A DNA stretch of 43,938 nucleotides, from positions 1-43,938 of the IMG/VR virus record IMGVR_UViG_3300036862_000033, one strand, 5' to 3'. Below the pieces are notes generated by a model, which saw nothing but the letters and a program-made list of their open reading frames with translations, was not told where the DNA came from and searched no databases. A program made the translations under genes and the position numbers. Source of the DNA: a virus. Below, piece after piece: positions 22,216 to 30,827 of this stretch; within the stretch, counting starts at the first letter, position 1, and each line of letters starts with the position of its first letter.

Positions 22216-22781
22216 GATGTGTGCTGTTCTCCATCAATGGCGTGCCACGCCGCGCTAAAACACCGCTCCCACTTTTCAGGATGCGGTTTCCCCGGGTTCC
22301 AGGCGCGTAAATATTGATCCCACGCCGCATCCGCCTCTGTGCGATCCGGCAAGCGATCCGGCAGCGTCCAGAGCAGGAGCCGACCGCACGCGAACGCGAG
22401 CGGATCGTTATGCGCGACAGCTTCAAAACAGATACGCAACACTTCGGCCGTTGGCGCCGTTGGGTACTGGAGCACCGAGAGCGCGTGGAGCACATGCGCC
22501 CGCGTCCGTGGATGCGCCAGAATGCCAGCCACGCCGCCCGTGTTCCGCCCGATCCGCACTTCGCCCCGTTCGAACTGGAGGAAGCTCCGCGCCGGCCCGC
22601 CGCCACGCTGGCGCCGCACGGCAAAGTCGCTCTCTTGCAGCGCAATGGCGAGCAGGTGCGCGTCCGCCTTGACGGACTGCATGACAGGCGGCAAGAGCGC
22701 ATGCGCCGCCGGCAGCGTGTACCGCAGCGTGAAGTCCATGATCGATCCGCCGTCAGTGTCCGTCGGTCGCTCAGGCTTCAT
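22212..22781 (-). CDS. Endolysin, lysozyme/transglycosylase-like
   Basis: A 189-residue protein. LLAIALQESDF provides the catalytic-type Glu of SLT/lysozyme folds; GGPARSFLQFERG, GVAGILAHPRTRAHV and WDQYLRAWNPGKPHPEKWER follow. I recall this arrangement from phage lysozyme-like proteins that end in W..YLR.W.PGKP. It would cleave peptidoglycan after holin action. There is no signal peptide, so release depends on the holin. Lies directly between the coiled-coil membrane gene and the holin. Confidence 0.82.
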   Translation of the reverse strand: MKPERPTDTDGGSIMDFTLRYTLPAAHALLPPVMQSVKADAHLLAIALQESDFAVRRQRGGGPARSFLQFERGEVRIGRNTGGVAGILAHPRTRAHVLHALSVLQYPTAPTAEVLRICFEAVAHNDPLAFACGRLLLWTLPDRLPDRTEADAAWDQYLRAWNPGKPHPEKWERCFSAAWHAIDGEQHTS

Positions 22782-23419
22782 GGCTTCAACACGGCATACA
22801 ACACGCCGGCAATTCCCAAGAGCCCGCCGATGAGCGCCACGCCGCCCATGATGAGCGCGCCCACCATGCTGATACCCTCGCTCTTGCCGGTCCCCGTCGC
22901 CTGATTCCGCGCCAGCATTTCGACCAGCGCCGTCAATTTTTCCATCTGCGGATCGGCCACGGTTTGCTTCCCCTTTCCTTCAGACGAGGTCAACTCCAAC
23001 GCCGACAGCCGCTTGTTGATTTCTCCCGTGATCGTGGTCAGCGTGTTCGCCGTCGCCTGCGCGGTCGTGGCGACCTGTGTTCGGAGCGTTTCCGCCGTGG
23101 TGTTCGTCGTCGCCGCCAAGGTTTGGATCGCACTCAAGGCTTGCGCCGCCGTCTTGTTGACGTCCTCGCGGTCCACTTGCCGGATCGAGTCCAGGCGTTC
23201 CGATTCCGCGTGATCCAGTTCGCGCTGATGTCGTTCGCGCAGATCGCCCATCTCTTTGATGCACGCGATCTTCGCGTCGTACAATTCCTTCGTCAGGTTG
23301 CGCAGATCATCCTGCCGCGCGTTCGCCGCTTCGCTCAGATCCTTGACGTTCTGCGTGGGATCGACAGGGACGCCCCGATTGCTGTAGCCCGCTCCGCCCA
23401 CGGCGCGTGATTTGGCCAT
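22778..23419 (-). CDS. Coiled-coil protein with C-terminal membrane anchor
   Basis: A 213-residue protein. Residues about 20-150 are coiled coil (VKDLSEAANARQDDLRNLTK, LRERHQRELDHAESERLDSI), then a Thr/Ala-rich helix and a C-terminal membrane segment (MVGALIMGGVALIGGLLGIA). Such proteins stand next to holin genes in many siphoviruses. A spanin-like, holin-partner or tail-anchored sensor role is possible. It overlaps both neighbours. Confidence 0.72.
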   Translation of the reverse strand: MAKSRAVGGAGYSNRGVPVDPTQNVKDLSEAANARQDDLRNLTKELYDAKIACIKEMGDLRERHQRELDHAESERLDSIRQVDREDVNKTAAQALSAIQTLAATTNTTAETLRTQVATTAQATANTLTTITGEINKRLSALELTSSEGKGKQTVADPQMEKLTALVEMLARNQATGTGKSEGISMVGALIMGGVALIGGLLGIAGVLYAVLKP

Positions 23420-23727
23420 CAGTGATCCCCGTTCTCTTGCCGCGTCTCGACGCGCGTCAAGCGCTCGCGCATGTCCCCGAACGACTGCACCAGCTTGTCC
23501 AGTTCGCGCTGGAGCAATTCGAGTTCGCGTTTCATCAGGGAGGTCGTACCGGGAAGGGCCTGAATCATGGAGGCGAGATCGGACATCCGCTTCCCGGCTG
23601 CATCCAACCGCCGCCCCATCTCCGCGAGTTGTTCAGTCACCTGACTCCGCCGTTCCCCAGTGCTGTGCCCCGTCCGAAACAGAAATAACGCTACGGCCAC
23701 CGCACCCAGGACGAGGATGTTGCCCAC
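23419..23727 (-). CDS. N-anchored coiled-coil protein, i-spanin-like
   Basis: A 102-residue protein from a GTG. An N-terminal membrane helix (ILVLGAVAVALFLF) is followed by a long coiled coil (RRSQVTEQLAEMGRRLDAAG, LMKRELELLQRELDKLVQSF). This is the shape of an inner-membrane spanin, but no o-spanin lipoprotein gene is nested or adjacent. Its stop overlaps the next ATG (TGATG). A lysis role is inferred from position. Confidence 0.6.
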   Translation of the reverse strand: MGNILVLGAVAVALFLFRTGHSTGERRSQVTEQLAEMGRRLDAAGKRMSDLASMIQALPGTTSLMKRELELLQRELDKLVQSFGDMRERLTRVETRQENGDH

Positions 23728-23827
23728 CTGGACCCATTGTAAGCGAACCGAAAGCGGCAGCGCCGCGGCAAGCGTCGATGATAGAATCTGAATCTCGGTG
23801 AGCCCAAATCACCGACACAAATACGAA

Positions 23828-23858
23828 GGGCCCAGACAACCGTCTGGGCCCTTTTTTT
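23828..23858 (+). terminator. Strong intrinsic terminator
   Basis: GGGCCCAGAC (23828-23837), loop AACC, GTCTGGGCCC (23842-23851), followed by seven T (23852-23858). A 10-bp stem plus T-run on the plus strand. It lies two bases upstream of the tRNA, so it would end any rightward transcript from the lysis side before the tRNA. The reverse strand lacks a T-run. Confidence 0.9.
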
Positions 23859-23860
23859 AT

Positions 23861-23945
23861 GCGGGCGTGGCGGAACAGCATACGCACCGGTCCTTAAAAC
23901 CGGGGCCCTGGCAGGGGATTGTGGGTGCAAATCCCACCGCCCGCA
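23861..23945 (+). tRNA. Class II tRNA, Leu-like, anticodon UUA (ochre-suppressor-like) or degenerate
   Basis: Acceptor stem GCGGGCG/CGCCCGC (23861-23867, 23938-23944) with A73; no CCA encoded. D-stem GCG/CGC; anticodon stem CCGGT/ACCGG (23887-23891, 23899-23903); variable arm CCCT-GGC-AGGG; T-stem GTGGG/CCCAC. The seven-base anticodon loop is CCTTAAA, so positions 34-36 read TTA, which pairs with the UAA stop. A one-base slip would give Leu UAA but breaks the stem. Departures from standard are C33, a D-loop lacking GG, and G at T-loop position 55. Real fold, uncertain activity. Confidence 0.75.
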
Positions 23946-23957
23946 CTCCAAGCCCTT

Positions 23958-24353
23958 TTACGCAGTTATCAACTCTACGTCTTCAAGCTGCGTTTCTTCG
24001 ACAATCGCCTGGACATGTTCCTCAACCATAAAATGGACAAGAGGCGATCTCGCCATGATTGCGTTGAGGAAATCGGCTAATTTCCAGGGCGCATCCGGTG
24101 GGATGTGGCATGTTTCGCAGAGATGCGCAACACCCTTAATTGTGAACCCGACTATTTCTCGTTTGCCCGATACGGGATAGTTTGCTTCAAGGAGCGTCAG
24201 CTCCTCATTAACCCTGATCTCGTTAGTGCTGCAATCGCGCGTGACAACACGAATGCAATCAAGTAGCTCGTCGAACACGGCGAACGGGCGGAATCCACCG
24301 GCCGCGGCCAGTGTATCCCGCACAATTACGTCAAGCGGTTCTGCTGGCATCAT
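23958..24353 (-). CDS. Unknown A+T-richer gene beside the tRNA
   Basis: About 131 residues starting MMPAEPLDVIVRDTLAAAGG (AGGA four bases upstream; a GTG five codons earlier is the alternative). It has FAVFDELLDCIRVVTRDCST, VAHLCETCHIPPDAPWKLA and VEEHVQAIVEETQ. CETCH could be a small metal site. G+C is clearly lower than the flanking late genes. Together with the terminator and tRNA this looks like an inserted cargo island. Confidence 0.65.
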   Translation of the reverse strand: MMPAEPLDVIVRDTLAAAGGFRPFAVFDELLDCIRVVTRDCSTNEIRVNEELTLLEANYPVSGKREIVGFTIKGVAHLCETCHIPPDAPWKLADFLNAIMARSPLVHFMVEEHVQAIVEETQLEDVELITA

Positions 24354-24426
24354 AATGTCCTGCTCCACACCCGCTGGCTATAGCGCTCGTCGCGATCGAT
24401 CGGCGCTAAGCTTTGATCCCCACGAT

Positions 24427-27285
24427 TCACGTCACCAATCGCAATCGTCGGAGCACGTCCTCGAACGAGAACCGCACGCTGCTCGCCTCCACGGTGTACC
24501 GCGGATACCGGCCGGGCGCGATGTCGATCTGATCGATGGTCACCGCCTGAATAATGAAGTCCCCCAGGATCCCGAGTGAGGGCAGATCGATATGGATCGT
24601 CTTGCCCGAGCGTGTCTTGCGATCGTGCGTGGCGTACCGAATGGTCGTGATCGGGCGGCTGAAGATGGCGAGGTCCGCATCTCCGACCGCCGCAGCCTCC
24701 GCGAGACCCAAGCGCCGATCCTGGATGACATGCTCGTAAATGCCGTCCCCGCCCTCGAGCGCCGCCACCGCCGCCTGCGCCGCGAGATCGTCGCGCTGCA
24801 CCCAGATATTCACCGGATCGCCCGCGAGAATATCGTAGAGGATGGCCCCCGGCGGGCTCAGCGGAATGCCGGTGATCATGGGCGCCGCCACGACTTCGCT
24901 CCCGTAGCGGACCGTGGTCCCGAGCGACCCGTAGCCCGAGATGGGCACGCCGGTCAATGAGTCTGCCGTGAGGGCCGTATACCGAATCGCCAGCGCACCA
25001 ATGAATGCCCAGCCACCCGCCGCTTGAAACGGTGCGGTCGACGTCACCAGAATCGACGGCGAGCCCGCCGCGACCTCCCCGCTTTGCGCGACAAGACCAG
25101 AGGTATCGCTGGTGGGCGCCGTCGCCCCGAGCGACGCATCCGCGGTCGTATCCGTGAACGTGGTGGTGGTGTTGTTGGCGATCGTCGTCAGGAGCTTGTA
25201 CGTTGAGCCGTTGGCGACCGTGCGATAGACTTTTCGCCCGGTCGTGCCTGAGGGGCCGATCGGGATATTCGTCAGGTCCGTGGCGAGATACAGCGCTGTC
25301 GCCGTGCCGAGCTCCGTCGCCCCCAGTGAGGCGTCGGCCAGCGTATCAGTGTACGTGGTGGTCGTATTGTCGTTGATGTCTGCGACAACCTTGAACGTCG
25401 AGCCATTGGCGGCTGTGCGGTAAATGCGGCGCTTGGTGACGAACGGATCAGGCGAGATCGGAATGCTCGTGAGGCTCGCGGAGCGATAGATCGCTGTGCT
25501 CGTCGTTGGCGCATTCGCCCCAAGCGAGGCGTCATCGCCCACGCCGGCCGTCTCACTGTCATAGTAGTACGAGCCGTCATCAGACCAGAACCCTTCACTG
25601 GGTCCACCCATTCGCTTGTACGTCGCCCCGCTGGCGGCTGTGCGATAGAACCGTCGATTCCAGCCGGCCAGGGGCGTGGAATTGCCAGCCCGCGTGAGCT
25701 TTGCGGCGGCATTCCAGAAATTGGCCGCACTGCCCGCCAGGATGGTGTTCGACGCCGGACTGGGCAGCGTCTCTACCGTGCCGTTCGTAAAAGTGAACTT
25801 GTAACTATAGCTATCGGTACTATCGGAGGTCGATTCGCTCGCCGTGCCGATGGCGGTTGGCGCCGCGATGTCATCCATCGTCACGGATGCAGAGGCCGCA
25901 CTCGCCAGCGTCTCGCCACCAGCCGTCACAAACGCCACTTTCCACTGATATACGCCGACGCTGAGATTTCCGCCGAAGGTCTTCGCCGCCGTCGGGGCAC
26001 TCACGGGCGCCGGCACGGCCCCGCCGAGCACCACGCTCGTCACCGGGCCGGGCTTCGTCTCCCCAGAGCCCGTGGTGAACGTCGCCTCGTACCCGTACGT
26101 CCCCGTTGAAAGGCCGGTCGTGGCGCGCCGCGTGACGGTCGGCCCGTTGGTCGGCGTGACGGTCGTCCCGACGAGTGCCCCGGCGCCGCCCGCGGCCACG
26201 CCGGTATACGTGATGCGTTGCGGGCCAGAGACCACCACGCCGCCGGCTGGGTTGTACCAGGACACATCCCCGATTGGAATCTGCGGGATGGACGGTCCAA
26301 CGGAGGCCGTCGCGTTCGCGCCACCGCCTTCGACATACGTCCGCGTCCGCCGCGGCGTGATGTCCTCCTCCCGCGTCACCGGCGGGTCCGCGAGCGGTGG
26401 GGTGGTCGCGTTCAGCGGATCCGGCGCACTTGCGGCGTCCGTCAGAAATAGACGTACGTCTTTGCTGTAATCCACGTCCGCGTACCCGCCGATCCGTGCC
26501 GCCAGCCGCGTCAGGCAGGTTAAGACCTCCTCGTCCGTGAAGTCGATCCCGCCGGTCACCGTCGGTAGGCCACCCGCAATTTGCCCGGCCGTGAAGCCGG
26601 ACGTGTAGTTTGTCAGCAGATCAGACGCAATCGCCGTGGCGCCTTGCTGCCCGTACCGCTTCCGCACCTTGCGTCGATTGAGGCGGTGCGTGTAGTCCTG
26701 ACAGGTCACGCGCCACGCCAGATTAGCGGCTTTCTCGCCTTCGTAGAACTGCTCGACACCCACGATGGTGCCGGCGAAAATCAGATTCCCGGCCGTGAGG
26801 GAGCCCAGCGCAATCTGCACGTCCTGTCCCACCGTCGGCGCGGTCGTATCCACGATGAAACGGCATGTATTCGGCGCGTCATTGAGGACGTCTTGGATGG
26901 TGAGGCCAGAGACGCGCGTGCGCGGCGTCAGACCACCGATCGTCATGACGAGGCCGGTCGCCCTCCCCGTCGTGAAGGACCAGATCGCCCCGGTCGTGCT
27001 CCCCACGGGATTGATGGCGACGATCTTCCAGTAGTAGGTGACCCCGTCGGCAACAGTGGGCGCGTAGGAGGCAGACGTCTGGCCGCTACTGACGAGCGGC
27101 GGCGCGGGATTCGTCCCGAAGTACACATCGTACGAGGACGCGCCGGCAGCGCTCCACGTCAGCGTGGGGGTAAAAACGCCGGTCGCGGCATTCGCCGGAC
27201 TGATCGCTTGTGGTGTGGCCGGAGGAACCGCGAATGGAACGTAGGCGCCAGGATAGACGGACCCAAGCGTGGAAGCCCCTGGCAT
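24427..27285 (-). CDS. Tail hub / central tail protein with Fn3-like and tandem repeats
   Basis: A 952-residue protein. Residues about 20-110 form a fibronectin-III-like domain (TLTWSAAGASSYDVYFGTNP). Residues about 112-330 and 800-952 look like hub domains (GQDVQIALGS, VEQFYEGEKA, RKVRKRYGQQ; GDPVNIWVQRDD, LPSLGILGDFIIQAVTID). Between them, about 350-760, lies a beta insert with three copies of a unit containing YRTAxxGxTYK and DASLGA. It should form the tail tip below the tape measure protein, with the insert exposed for surface binding. Confidence 0.8.
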   Translation of the reverse strand: MPGASTLGSVYPGAYVPFAVPPATPQAISPANAATGVFTPTLTWSAAGASSYDVYFGTNPAPPLVSSGQTSASYAPTVADGVTYYWKIVAINPVGSTTGAIWSFTTGRATGLVMTIGGLTPRTRVSGLTIQDVLNDAPNTCRFIVDTTAPTVGQDVQIALGSLTAGNLIFAGTIVGVEQFYEGEKAANLAWRVTCQDYTHRLNRRKVRKRYGQQGATAIASDLLTNYTSGFTAGQIAGGLPTVTGGIDFTDEEVLTCLTRLAARIGGYADVDYSKDVRLFLTDAASAPDPLNATTPPLADPPVTREEDITPRRTRTYVEGGGANATASVGPSIPQIPIGDVSWYNPAGGVVVSGPQRITYTGVAAGGAGALVGTTVTPTNGPTVTRRATTGLSTGTYGYEATFTTGSGETKPGPVTSVVLGGAVPAPVSAPTAAKTFGGNLSVGVYQWKVAFVTAGGETLASAASASVTMDDIAAPTAIGTASESTSDSTDSYSYKFTFTNGTVETLPSPASNTILAGSAANFWNAAAKLTRAGNSTPLAGWNRRFYRTAASGATYKRMGGPSEGFWSDDGSYYYDSETAGVGDDASLGANAPTTSTAIYRSASLTSIPISPDPFVTKRRIYRTAANGSTFKVVADINDNTTTTYTDTLADASLGATELGTATALYLATDLTNIPIGPSGTTGRKVYRTVANGSTYKLLTTIANNTTTTFTDTTADASLGATAPTSDTSGLVAQSGEVAAGSPSILVTSTAPFQAAGGWAFIGALAIRYTALTADSLTGVPISGYGSLGTTVRYGSEVVAAPMITGIPLSPPGAILYDILAGDPVNIWVQRDDLAAQAAVAALEGGDGIYEHVIQDRRLGLAEAAAVGDADLAIFSRPITTIRYATHDRKTRSGKTIHIDLPSLGILGDFIIQAVTIDQIDIAPGRYPRYTVEASSVRFSFEDVLRRLRLVT

Positions 27286-27303
27286 GGTCCCCTCGTGGTC
27301 GGT

Positions 27304-27603
27304 TTAACTCGGCGTCCCGCTGGTAGTTCCAGACGGGATTTTGCCGTCGGCCAGCAATCGCGCCATCACCCGCTGATGCAGCGATTGCGTCGTGAGGTTG
27401 GCGATGTTCAACTGCTGCATGAGCGTCGTCGCCTCTGGCCCGGTGTAATGCGCCACCACGAGCCGATCCCCAAAGGTCGTACCGCTCCAGTCCCGCAGTT
27501 GCACCGTGATATGCGCGTTGGCCCAATCGAACATCAGCACCGCAATGCGGAACACCGTGAGCGGAGGATCAATCGCCGTGGATAAGGTTACTTGTTCAGC
27601 CAT
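27304..27603 (-). CDS. Small tail-tip protein, unknown
   Basis: A 99-residue protein starting MAEQVTLSTAIDPPLTVFRI, with FDWANAHITVQLRDWSGTTF and TLMQQLNIANLTTQSLHQRV. Families of this size are usual between tail fibres and hub genes. Its ATG directly abuts the TAA of the 301-residue gene in the same frame. Confidence 0.7.
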   Translation of the reverse strand: MAEQVTLSTAIDPPLTVFRIAVLMFDWANAHITVQLRDWSGTTFGDRLVVAHYTGPEATTLMQQLNIANLTTQSLHQRVMARLLADGKIPSGTTSGTPS

Positions 27604-28509
27604 TTACGTCGACGCCTCATACGCGATGGTCCCGAACAAATCAGTACCGCTAGCGAAGTCCGCTTGTGCGACCGCTGACACACTGACCGTAGAACTGGTT
27701 TTTTTCCACAAGGTGGCCGTCGTGGCACCCGGATCGACCACGCCCGCCAGCGTAATGAGCGAGGTGCCCATCGTGGCGTGATAGCCGAACGCCACGCCGC
27801 CGGTCCCGCCACTCGTGCTTCGGGACGTGAAGGGCAGGCCGGCGAACTGCACATTCCCCGTCAGCGTCCCCACGGTGGACACCGCGAGGTTGAAAGTACA
27901 GAACACGAACTTCCCGATCTTGATGTAGCGTCCCACTTGAGCCGAATAGGCTTGCCCTGACGCGCCGCCCGTCGCCGTGAGCGCTGGCGTCCACGCGCCC
28001 TCTTCGTAGTCGTCCAACGTGTTGGCATCGGTGGACGCGCTCTGCGCGGCTGGAAACTTGATTTGCCCGCCTGTCACGCTAGCCAGCCCCATCGTCAATT
28101 CATCGGTCGTCTTGTTGTACGTGAGGCCCGCATCGCCGCCGAAGGCACTGCTATCGTTGAACTGGACTTGCGTCGTGCTGCCGCCAGGGGCGCCCGCCGC
28201 CGCAATCACATCGTCCACAAATTTCTTGGTGATGGTCGCCGCGATGTAATCGCCCACGACAATCGTGCGCGCCGACGAGCTCTCCTGGGTCCGCGTGATC
28301 GTGAAGGTGTCTGTGGCGATCGTCGTGACGCGCACAATCTCCGCATTACTCGGATCGGGGATGGTTCCCGCCGGCCAGACGGTCGCATTGAACGGGGTGG
28401 CCGGAAAGCGGGTGCCGTGCCCAGCGGTGACGACGAGCGAGGTTCCAGACGTTGCGGGCGAAGGCGCCGTGGCGACCGCAGAGACCGAGAAATTCTTATA
28501 CGCGTCCAT
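27604..28509 (-). CDS. Tail fibre-like protein
   Basis: A 301-residue protein. The N-terminal half has DAYKNFSVSAVATAPSPATS and VRVTTIATDTFTITRTQES, as in virion-attachment domains that handle exposed loops. The C-terminal half begins LDDYEEGAWTPALTATGG, a pattern typical of phage tail-fibre and tail-spike tips, and continues YIKIGKFVFCTFNLAVS. Probably a receptor-binding appendage below the tape-measure gene. It ends in TAA followed at once by ATG. Confidence 0.75.
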   Translation of the reverse strand: MDAYKNFSVSAVATAPSPATSGTSLVVTAGHGTRFPATPFNATVWPAGTIPDPSNAEIVRVTTIATDTFTITRTQESSSARTIVVGDYIAATITKKFVDDVIAAAGAPGGSTTQVQFNDSSAFGGDAGLTYNKTTDELTMGLASVTGGQIKFPAAQSASTDANTLDDYEEGAWTPALTATGGASGQAYSAQVGRYIKIGKFVFCTFNLAVSTVGTLTGNVQFAGLPFTSRSTSGGTGGVAFGYHATMGTSLITLAGVVDPGATTATLWKKTSSTVSVSAVAQADFASGTDLFGTIAYEAST

Positions 28510-28521
28510 GCGTCTCCTCGA

Positions 28522-30318
28522 TCAATTCCTCGACCACTTCCGGCCACTATTCCGCATGTTGTTGCTATTGACGATCTCTGTCAGTACGCGTCCGTCAACC
28601 ACCAATTGAATGATCTGTGTGGTCTTGCCGCCGCCTTGGCCATCCAGCGGTACGATCGCTTCCTTGCCGTGCAGGCGGACCAACTCGCCAGATCCGAAAT
28701 CGCCCATACCACCTGAGGCAAATGAACGAATGCCGCTAATGCTGCCTTGCTGCACGAGCCCTGGCGCCGACCAGATATTTGGTGAGGGTGCCGGCGTGGG
28801 AACCGCCATATCGCTCGTCCACACACCCGTCCCGCTTGCTTTGATACTGGCGGCGAGTGCCGCGCCAGCTGCTGCGTAGGCCGCATCCTGTGCTGCCAGT
28901 GTCGCGAGCGAGGCCGCGTGCGCCGCTTCCTTGGCCTTCTGAAGCGCGGCATAGTCTTCCATTTCGCGCACGCCCATCTCGTTCTGAAACTTCCGGTAAT
29001 CTGCGTCGAGTTTCTCTTGTTCCTTCAACTGTTTGGCGTGGTCCTCGATTTCTCGCAGGCCGATCTCATTCTTGAACGCGCGATAGTCTCGGTCGGCCTT
29101 CTCCTGGACTTTCGCGGCCTTCTCGATCTCCGCCGCGGCCTCGCGCGCCGCCTTGCCGGTGACGCCTAAGGCGGCGGCGTGCTCGCCCTGCGCCGCGGCG
29201 GCGTTCTTCGTCGTCGCCGCGCTGGCCGCCGTCTTCTGGTTCATGTCGTCAAGTAATGTCGCGAGATGTTGCGTGCTCGATCCGAGGGCAAGATTCGAGG
29301 CCGCAAAGTCCTGCACGACCGCCGTGAAAATGGCCCACTTACTGACGCCCCTGCCGACTGCCTCGGCCAACACGTTGAACCCTTCGGCCACTGGCCCGAT
29401 GAGATTGGCCGCGATGGCGGTGAAACTGCGTTCCATGCGCTTGATCGATTCGTCGTACTTGTCGAGTGCGTCGATGGCCTCCTTGCTCATGTAGTTACTG
29501 AGCTTCCGCGTCTCCTCGAGCGCCCCCTCAATGCCCTCGGAGGCCCCGGCCATCGCCATCCCCAGCCGCGATCCGAACAAGTCCGAGGCCGTGGTATCAC
29601 GGAGCGATCCCTGAAGCTTCGCCAAGCCGTTCTCCATCTTAAGGAACAGCTCTTGTCCGTTCAGCCCCTGCACGTCTTTCAGCTTCATGCCCATCGTGGC
29701 GAGCGCATCGACGATGGACTGATCACCGCCCGCGATCTTGCGACTCAGGGCAAAGATGCCGCGCGCCAGCGTATCGGCGTCCACGCCGAATTCACTCATG
29801 GCCCCGGCGAGTAACTGGATCTCTTCGACGCTGATGTGCGTCTGCTGACCCAGATCCTTGAGGGCCGACGCCTGCTCCAGCACCGATCCGACGAAGTTGA
29901 TCGCCGCGCGTGCGGTAAACATCGCCGCGAACCCCACGGCGAGATTCTTCACCGTGCCAATCAGCGCGTTGTGTGCGGTGTCGACGTGCTTGGTTTCATC
30001 CGCAATGCGTTGCAGCCCGGGCGGGACATCGACGCCCATCGCGCGCATCTTGTTCGCGGCTTCGTTCGCCGTGATCCCGACACGCGCGAGTTCGGCTTCG
30101 GTGAGTTTGGACGTCCCCCCGATCCGGTCAATGGCCTCCACCATCAATGTGGCATCCTGAATGACCTTGCGCCCGGAGAAGGAATCGACCATGCGGTTCA
30201 GGCGGTCGCCCGCCTTATCTGCGCCGGCCGCCATGTCGGTGAGATACTTTTCAGCCTTCACGACCGCGTCATAGAACGGCGCGAAATCCGCCTTGAATGT
30301 GGCTTTTAGGTCCGACAT
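28522..30318 (-). CDS. Tape measure protein
   Basis: A 598-residue protein. N-terminal helical start (DLKATFKADFAPFYDAVVKA), a hydrophobic segment (LAVGFAAMFTARAAINFVGS, residues about 128-150), LGQQTHISVEEIQLLAGAMS, and a long Ala/Lys/Glu coiled coil (about 370-480). It lies directly after gpG/gpGT, the standard place. Its length predicts a fairly short siphovirus tail, roughly 90 nm by the usual 0.15 nm per residue. The ATG follows the TAG of the gpGT frame with no gap. Confidence 0.92.
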   Translation of the reverse strand: MSDLKATFKADFAPFYDAVVKAEKYLTDMAAGADKAGDRLNRMVDSFSGRKVIQDATLMVEAIDRIGGTSKLTEAELARVGITANEAANKMRAMGVDVPPGLQRIADETKHVDTAHNALIGTVKNLAVGFAAMFTARAAINFVGSVLEQASALKDLGQQTHISVEEIQLLAGAMSEFGVDADTLARGIFALSRKIAGGDQSIVDALATMGMKLKDVQGLNGQELFLKMENGLAKLQGSLRDTTASDLFGSRLGMAMAGASEGIEGALEETRKLSNYMSKEAIDALDKYDESIKRMERSFTAIAANLIGPVAEGFNVLAEAVGRGVSKWAIFTAVVQDFAASNLALGSSTQHLATLLDDMNQKTAASAATTKNAAAAQGEHAAALGVTGKAAREAAAEIEKAAKVQEKADRDYRAFKNEIGLREIEDHAKQLKEQEKLDADYRKFQNEMGVREMEDYAALQKAKEAAHAASLATLAAQDAAYAAAGAALAASIKASGTGVWTSDMAVPTPAPSPNIWSAPGLVQQGSISGIRSFASGGMGDFGSGELVRLHGKEAIVPLDGQGGGKTTQIIQLVVDGRVLTEIVNSNNMRNSGRKWSRN

Positions 30319-30827
30319 CTATTCGTCTGCCGGTGTCTCGGTCAGCATGTCCCAGAGCAAGTCATAGTCGTCCACGTCTAGTTCACGGACCCACTGGACG
30401 GGACAGCCGCATCGGATGGCGATGGCGAGGTCGCGACGACGACCGGCGACCCACCAGTCAGTTTTTTTTCCTCCGCTCGCTCCGCCAGCATCGCGGCTTC
30501 ATGCGCCTGGATCGCCTTGAGGATCTCCGTGAACGATTCCTGACCGAGCATGTTCAGCGCGGCCAAGACGGTCTCGAGCGGCTGGTCCCGAATCACCACC
30601 AGGCGTCCGTCCTCATCGGTGAGCGACCAATCGAGCAGATACGCCGCGATCAGCGCAATCCCGGTCTCCAGCGGGTTGACCTTCAGCGAGCCATCCGCGC
30701 CGGCCAGGTACATGCGCGCGTACATCGCCCGCTGCTCACCAGACGTCAGGCGACGCTTGACCGTGAGCGTGTCCCCTTGGGAAATCTTCAGGGTGGTGGT
30801 ATCGGGACGCACAAACCGGCTGGCCAT
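30319..30827 (-). CDS. Tail assembly chaperone gpGT by -1 frameshift
   Basis: The gpG frame contains a run of eight A on the coding strand (30462-30469) in GAG GAA AAA AAA CTG. Slipping back one base opens 49 more codons: TDWWVAGRRRDLAIAIRCGC and on to LTETPADE, ending in TAG directly before the tape-measure ATG. This matches the lambda G/GT arrangement, where a minor frameshift product helps load the tape measure protein. The extension has protein-like composition and perfect placement. Confidence 0.82.
30378..30827 (-). CDS. Tail assembly chaperone gpG
   Basis: A 149-residue zero-frame product: SRFVRPDTTTLKISQGDTLT, ALIAAYLLDWSLTDEDGRLV, ALNMLGQESFTEILKAIQA, then a Glu/Lys run at the slip site and a Ser/Pro tail. 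Position between tail tube and tape measure and the slip site identify it as the gpG-type chaperone. Its ATG directly abuts the TGA upstream. Confidence 0.85.
   Translation of the reverse strand: MASRFVRPDTTTLKISQGDTLTVKRRLTSGEQRAMYARMYLAGADGSLKVNPLETGIALIAAYLLDWSLTDEDGRLVVIRDQPLETVLAALNMLGQESFTEILKAIQAHEAAMLAERAEEKKLTGGSPVVVATSPSPSDAAVPSSGSVN

Noticed and set aside
24427-28509. Diversity-generating retroelement acting on the tail fibres.
   Set aside because: No reverse transcriptase gene and no template/variable repeat pair were seen in the window.
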